A DNA stretch of 19,984 nt from an uncultured Prevotella sp. (GTDB lineage: Bacteria > Bacteroidota > Bacteroidia > Bacteroidales > Bacteroidaceae), in NCBI GenBank assembly GCA_945637645.1, contig CALZDK010000007.1, forward strand, positions 1 to 19,984, written 5' to 3'. The first letter of the stretch is position 1. Each line of letters starts with the position of its first letter. The notes below the pieces were generated by a model, which had not been told where the DNA came from, did not search any database, and was given only the letters and a program-made list of their open reading frames with translations. Position numbers and translations under genes: made by a program. Shown here piece after piece: positions 16,655 to 19,984 of this stretch.

Positions 16655-17791
16655 TTACTTTGCCAACGCATCTACGATTGCCTGTCTGATGGCATCGCCA
16701 CGCAGATGGTTGCGGAATATTTTTCCGTCCTTGCCTATTACAATAATATATGGTATGCCGTTGAACTGGTATTTGTCCATGGCGTCACGTCCGGAGTTTG
16801 GAGCGAGCAACTGCCGCCACGGCATCTGCTCTTCCTTCAGAGCCTTCTCCCATGCCTCCTTCTTGCTGTCGATGGAAACGCTGAGGAACACCACGTTCTT
16901 GTTCTTCTTAAACTCCTCGTAGTATTTCTTCACGTTTGGAATCTCAGCACGGCACGGACCACACCAGCTTGCCCAGAAGTCCACGAGCACCACCTTGCCC
17001 TTGAAGTCGCTGAGCGACACGTTCTTGCCCTTCTCGTTAGGGAAAGTGAAGTCGGGAGCCATGGCACCCACTGCGGCGCGGCGTGTCTTCTCCTGACGGT
17101 CTCTCAAGTCTGCCAACCAGTCCTTTGCCACAGTCGTGCCGGGATTGTTCTTCTCTATGTTGGCGAGTGCGTTTAAGATCAGTGTCGAGTCCTTGTCGAA
17201 GTTGAAGCGCGAAAGCAGCGAGACACAGCTGGTGAGATGGCTGTAGTGCTCCAACAAGTATTTGTAGTATGCCTTGGTGTCTTCGTTCACTGCGTCATAG
17301 AGTTCCATAAACACCTTCTGCTTCACATTTGAACTGAGGCTGTCCTGCTTGTAGATGTTCTGCGAGGCGGCGATGCCCATCTGGTAACCACGGAAGTCGA
17401 TGAAGTTGGCGAGGTTCATCAGTTCGTTTTTCTCTCCACCTCTTATATATACGTAAGGAGGATTCTTTATCTTTATTTTTGCCGTGTCTATGCCTCGGAA
17501 GTCGATGCCGAGATTCTCGTCCTCAAGCCACACTGTCGCTCTCTGCTCAAGGCAGCAGGTCACGAAGGCTCTCGTTGGCTTGTCCACTGTCACTGAGAGG
17601 GAATATGTGCCATCGGGAGCTATCTCTGTTTCTCCCAATGTCATTTTCTCAAAACCTTTGTAGGTCGTTACCGACACTTTCTTGTCGTTGCCCACAAACT
17701 CCACCTTGCCGTTTATGGTAACGGTGTTCTGTGCTGATGCCGTGCTTGCGGCAAAGGCAAGCAACAGCCCCAAAATAGTTGTTTTCTTCAT
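16655..17791 (-). CDS. DUF4369/TlpA-like thiol-disulfide protein (CGPC)
   Basis: A 378-residue exported protein with signal peptide MKKTTILGLLLAFAASTASAQ. The N-terminal part (about 22-115) is a beta-rich DUF4369-like domain, the middle (about 120-235) is helical, and the C-terminal 140 residues form a thioredoxin fold of the TlpA/ResA type: APDFTFPNEKGKNVSLSDFKGK (as a landmark, APDFTF at 245-250), WASWCGPC with C277 and C280, and cis-proline P347 in NGIPYIIV. Such proteins reduce or isomerise disulfides in the periplasm; the natural partner is not known. It sits between another TlpA-like gene and fecR, with a hairpin on its 3' side and a tandem repeat on its 5' side. No clear promoter box was found directly before it, so it may be read through from the upstream gene. 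Confidence 0.9.
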   Translation of the reverse strand: MKKTTILGLLLAFAASTASAQNTVTINGKVEFVGNDKKVSVTTYKGFEKMTLGETEIAPDGTYSLSVTVDKPTRAFVTCCLEQRATVWLEDENLGIDFRGIDTAKIKIKNPPYVYIRGGEKNELMNLANFIDFRGYQMGIAASQNIYKQDSLSSNVKQKVFMELYDAVNEDTKAYYKYLLEHYSHLTSCVSLLSRFNFDKDSTLILNALANIEKNNPGTTVAKDWLADLRDRQEKTRRAAVGAMAPDFTFPNEKGKNVSLSDFKGKVVLVDFWASWCGPCRAEIPNVKKYYEEFKKNKNVVFLSVSIDSKKEAWEKALKEEQMPWRQLLAPNSGRDAMDKYQFNGIPYIIVIGKDGKIFRNHLRGDAIRQAIVDALAK

Positions 17792-17802
17792 TGTTATTCG
17801 TT

Positions 17803-18032
17803 ATTACTTTAAGTTTCGCTTTACGAGTGGACAAGTTGACAAGTTATTACTCATGCCGCAGTCTTTTGGCTTTGACTATCAACTTGTTAACTCGTCAACT
17901 CGTCACTTGTCAACTATCATTATTTTAAGTTTCGCTTTACGAGTGGACAAGTTGACAAGTTATTACTCATGCCGCAGTCTTTTGGCTTTGACTATCAACT
18001 TGTCAACTTGTCAACTCGTCACTTGTCAACTA
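17803..18032. repeat. 114-bp tandem duplication with hairpin arms
   Basis: 17803-17916 and 17919-18032 are identical except for three positions (17807, 17888, 17893), period 116. Each copy carries arms on an 8-base period (gacaagtt / aacttgtc). In the right copy 17946-17961 pairs perfectly with 17997-18012 (16 bp, 35-base loop); in the left copy the stem has two changes. The last three bases of the right copy are the stop codon of the TlpA-like gene at 18030-19190. It fills the gap between the two TlpA-like genes; no ORF or promoter is evident inside. Confidence 0.9.
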
Positions 18033-19190
18033 CTTTCCCAATAGAGAGTCGAGTTCTTTGTAGAATTGTGGGTCTTCGCCTACTATCACCTTGTAGATGG
18101 TTCCGTCGGGATTTAGGATAACCTTTGTGGGATAGCCTTCCACGGCATATTTCTGAGGCGTTGCGTCTGCCTTCTCGCTCTTCACGTGAATCCATGGCAA
18201 CTCGTGCTTCTTCACGGCATCCTTCCATTTTGCCTCGGTGTCGTTGCAGTCGATGCCCACGATCTCAAACTTGCCACGGTATTTCTCGTAGTATTTCTTC
18301 ATGTCGGGCATTCCCTTGATACACCATCCGCACCACGATCCCCAGAAGTCGAGCACCACATACTTGCCGCGCAGCGACGACAGGGAGAAAGGCTTGCCGT
18401 TGATGTCGTTGAGCGTGAAGTCGGGAGCCTCTTTGCCAGCAGCCACCTTCTTCTTCGCCTCGTCCTTCATCACCTTTGTCTTGTATCGTTGTTCGGCATT
18501 TTCTATAAACACGCCCATGCGTCCGTTCTTCACATCGGCGGAAATCAGTTTCAAGGCAGCGGGAATGCTGTCAACATTCAGGGAGTTAAGAGCCAATGCC
18601 ACAACCTCGTTGTTGCCGTTGGCACGCACGAACTGCATCAGTTCTGCGGCTGTCTGTGCCTCCGATGCCTCGTAGGCCTTGTTCATGGTTTCCATAGCCT
18701 CGTCCTTTTTCGTCGAGTCTGCCTTTATGGCGGCAACATAAGTCTCATAGAACTTCATGTTTCTCTTGTTTGCAGCAGTGAAAATTCTGTTCACCTCTTC
18801 GTAGTCTTGGTAAATCTTCGATCCTCCGAGGGTGAAATCCTCCAATTTCCCCTCCACATTCAGGTGCTCACCTGGAATTGCTGTTGCCAATCCTCTTACG
18901 AGCATTCGGTTGCCATTGGCGCGCTGCTGCGCCAAGGGAATGAAAAATTGAATCGACTTCGCCTTGGCAATGTCGGTAGTGAAAGAGAACTTGCCCTTCT
19001 CGCAGGGAATCTCCGCAAACTTTCCGAAATCGTTCTCTCCAACGGTCACCGCCCATATTTCAAGCGAGTCGTTGACGTCGGAAAGCTGACCGGAGAAGGT
19101 AAATTTCTGGCCGTTCTGAGCCAGTGCGGCAGTGGCTGAAAACACCAATGCCGCAAGAATTGTTTTCGTTTTCTTCATTTTCTGTTTCAT
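18030..19190 (-). CDS. DUF4369/TlpA-like thiol-disulfide protein (CGWC)
   Basis: A 386-residue exported protein, a distant paralogue of the next gene downstream. Signal peptide about 1-25, ending ALAQ; the Met at residue 5 (19178) gives an equally good start (MKKTKTILAALVFSATAALA). A DUF4369-like beta domain (about 28-120) and a helical middle (about 125-245) precede a TlpA-type thioredoxin domain: APDFTLNDINGKPFSL (255-270), WGSWCGWC with C287 and C290, and cis-proline P354 in EGYPTKVI. The CGWC active site differs from the CGPC of its neighbour, so redox potential or partner should differ. It is the first gene of the minus-strand run and diverges from the ECF sigma gene, with 171 bases between. 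Its TAG stop lies inside the repeat copy. Confidence 0.9.
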   Translation of the reverse strand: MKQKMKKTKTILAALVFSATAALAQNGQKFTFSGQLSDVNDSLEIWAVTVGENDFGKFAEIPCEKGKFSFTTDIAKAKSIQFFIPLAQQRANGNRMLVRGLATAIPGEHLNVEGKLEDFTLGGSKIYQDYEEVNRIFTAANKRNMKFYETYVAAIKADSTKKDEAMETMNKAYEASEAQTAAELMQFVRANGNNEVVALALNSLNVDSIPAALKLISADVKNGRMGVFIENAEQRYKTKVMKDEAKKKVAAGKEAPDFTLNDINGKPFSLSSLRGKYVVLDFWGSWCGWCIKGMPDMKKYYEKYRGKFEIVGIDCNDTEAKWKDAVKKHELPWIHVKSEKADATPQKYAVEGYPTKVILNPDGTIYKVIVGEDPQFYKELDSLLGK

Positions 19191-19246
19191 TAGTTCATGC
19201 TTCTATGAATAATAACACATGAAATGGCACAAAAGGTTAGTCAATT

Positions 19247-19262
19247 TACCATAATCGTGGTA
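19247..19262. promoter_or_regulatory. Inverted repeat in the divergent intergenic region
   Basis: TACCA (19247-19251) and TGGTA (19258-19262) face each other across six bases in the gap between the sigma gene and the TlpA-like gene. It could be an operator, but five-base arms can occur by chance. Confidence 0.25.
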
Positions 19263-19321
19263 TTTTTAATGCTTTTTATAAAAAATAATGTCAAATTGAC
19301 AAATATATGAAACTTTTCCAT

Positions 19322-19350
19322 TAACTTTGCAACTGAGAAGCTAAGAAGGA
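19322..19350 (+). promoter_or_regulatory. Promoter and ribosome site of the ECF sigma gene
   Basis: TAACTTTG at 19322-19329 is a perfect housekeeping-type TAnnTTTG box, identical to that of the aldolase gene. ATTG at 19295-19298 is a weak -33 candidate, 23 bases upstream. AGAAGGA at 19344-19350 is an unusually good Shine-Dalgarno for this phylum, 11 bases before the ATG, and supports the start at 19362. Confidence 0.6.
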
Positions 19351-19361
19351 AAAACAACAAT

Positions 19362-19928
19362 ATGAAGAATCAAGGCATAAGCATCACCGACATCTGCATG
19401 TGGAACAACAATTCCATAGCGTTGCTCTATGACCATTTTTATGCTGCCTTGGTTGTCTATGCCATGCAGAGCGTGGAAAAGGAAATGGCGGAAGACATCG
19501 TGCAGGAACTTTTCTCCACATTGTGGGAAAGGCGGCTCGACTTCTCATCGTTGGCTTCGCTGAAGTCCTATCTCTACAACAGTGTCGGCAACGCCGTGAA
19601 AAACTGCCTGCGCCACGAGACGGTGCTCAACAACTATGCCCAGGCATACAAAAACGAGAACACCGAGTTTCTGCTCACCGACGACGGCCATGAGCAATTC
19701 TTCTCCGAGGAAGTCTATCGCCTGCTGTTCCTGTCCATCAAATCCCTGCCCCGCCGTCAGCGCGAGGTGCTCCTGTTGTGTATGGAAGGAAAGAAGAACC
19801 TCGAGATAGCCCAGCAACTGCAGATTTCCTCCGAAACTGTGAAGTCGCTGAAGCGAAGGGCAATAGCCACGCTTCGTGAGTTATTGTCAACCAACGTCTT
19901 CTGCCTGCTCCTCTTCCTGATGGGATAA
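19362..19928 (+). CDS. ECF-type RNA polymerase sigma factor
   Basis: A 188-residue sigma-70 factor of the extracytoplasmic function class. Region 2 spans about 18-85 (LLYDHFYAALVVYAMQ, DIVQELFSTLWERR) and region 4 about 115-172 (SLPRRQREVLLLCMEGKKNLEIA followed by the helix-turn-helix ISSETVKSLKRRA, given as landmarks at 129-167). It should direct RNA polymerase to the operon of its cognate transporter when FecR releases it. The only FecR in view is 2.9 kb away on the other strand, behind two TlpA-like genes. After region 4 comes a short very hydrophobic tail (NVFCLLLFLMG), unusual for a soluble protein. The start is supported by a ribosome site and promoter box. Confidence 0.92.
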   Translation: MKNQGISITDICMWNNNSIALLYDHFYAALVVYAMQSVEKEMAEDIVQELFSTLWERRLDFSSLASLKSYLYNSVGNAVKNCLRHETVLNNYAQAYKNENTEFLLTDDGHEQFFSEEVYRLLFLSIKSLPRRQREVLLLCMEGKKNLEIAQQLQISSETVKSLKRRAIATLRELLSTNVFCLLLFLMG

Positions 19929-19962
19929 TTATTTAAGTTTCTCATGTGCTCAACCCTCCCGA

Positions 19963-19984
19963 TTGTAGGGGCGGACCCATGTGT
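19963..19984. repeat. Edge of a probable GC-rich dispersed repeat
   Basis: The window ends in attgtaggggcggacccat plus gtgt. GGGGCGGACCC followed by ATGTGT looks like the left half of an interrupted palindrome (expected to continue with CCGCCCC) of a kind that recurs between genes in gut bacteria. Only the first half is visible, so the call rests on recall of the motif. Confidence 0.4.

Noticed and set aside
17803..18032. CRISPR-like array
   Set aside because: There are only two long near-identical copies with no spacers of regular length, and no cas genes nearby. It is a tandem duplication.
18186..19139. Long plus-strand open frame of 317 codons
   Set aside because: It is fully antisense to the TlpA-like gene, which has a signal peptide, CxxC motif and cis-proline. 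The antisense product has no recognisable domain and looks like a frame shadow.

Overview
The window looks like a chromosomal segment of a Bacteroidota member, most likely a Prevotella-type (Prevotellaceae) gut or oral species. The support is a SusC/SusD pair with an STN-domain SusC, a FecR/DUF4974 anti-sigma factor, an ECF sigma factor, DUF4369-TlpA thioredoxin lipid/periplasmic proteins, TAnnTTTG-type promoter boxes with AT-rich leaders, and intrinsic terminators. The genus is an inference from family content and style, not from a marker gene.

Layout, left to right. (1) 5-2083, plus strand: an NADP-type glutamate dehydrogenase followed closely by an RlpA-like double-psi beta-barrel protein whose start and signal peptide are built out of the two arms of an inverted repeat; an intrinsic terminator closes the unit. 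(2) 2194-7806, plus strand: a three-gene unit made of a CE2-type SGNH acetyl esterase, a 987-residue protein joining two receiver-like domains to a PEP-synthase-type ATP-grasp module (overlapping the esterase by ATGA), and a GH43 beta-xylosidase/arabinofuranosidase. The flanking enzymes fit removal of acetyl and pentose side groups from xylan; the role of the middle protein is unknown. (3) 7995-8999: a class II fructose-bisphosphate aldolase with its own promoter, a strong terminator and codon use of a highly expressed gene. (4) 9211-10082: a LysO-type exporter divided into two ORFs that overlap by ATGA, preceded by a second terminator-like hairpin in its leader.

(5) 10234-19190, minus strand: read in transcription order, TlpA-like protein (CGWC), TlpA-like protein (CGPC), FecR anti-sigma, STN-SusC, SusD, and a terminator. 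The ECF sigma gene diverges from the far end at 19362. Together these form a trans-envelope signalling and uptake locus: the STN domain of SusC should contact FecR, which controls the sigma factor. No glycoside hydrolase lies in this unit; instead two periplasmic thiol-disulfide proteins sit between sigma and anti-sigma, so the imported ligand is open and need not be a polysaccharide. A 114-bp tandem duplication with hairpin-forming arms lies between the two TlpA genes, and the right edge runs into what looks like a dispersed GC-rich repeat.

The most unusual items are the receiver/ATP-grasp fusion inside a xylan-type gene unit, the inverted repeat recruited as a signal peptide, and the sigma/anti-sigma/TlpA arrangement. 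No RNA genes, CRISPR arrays, transposases or prophage genes were seen. No stretch longer than 300 bases lacks a gene; the longest gaps are 17792-18029 (tandem repeat) and 9000-9210 (two hairpins).
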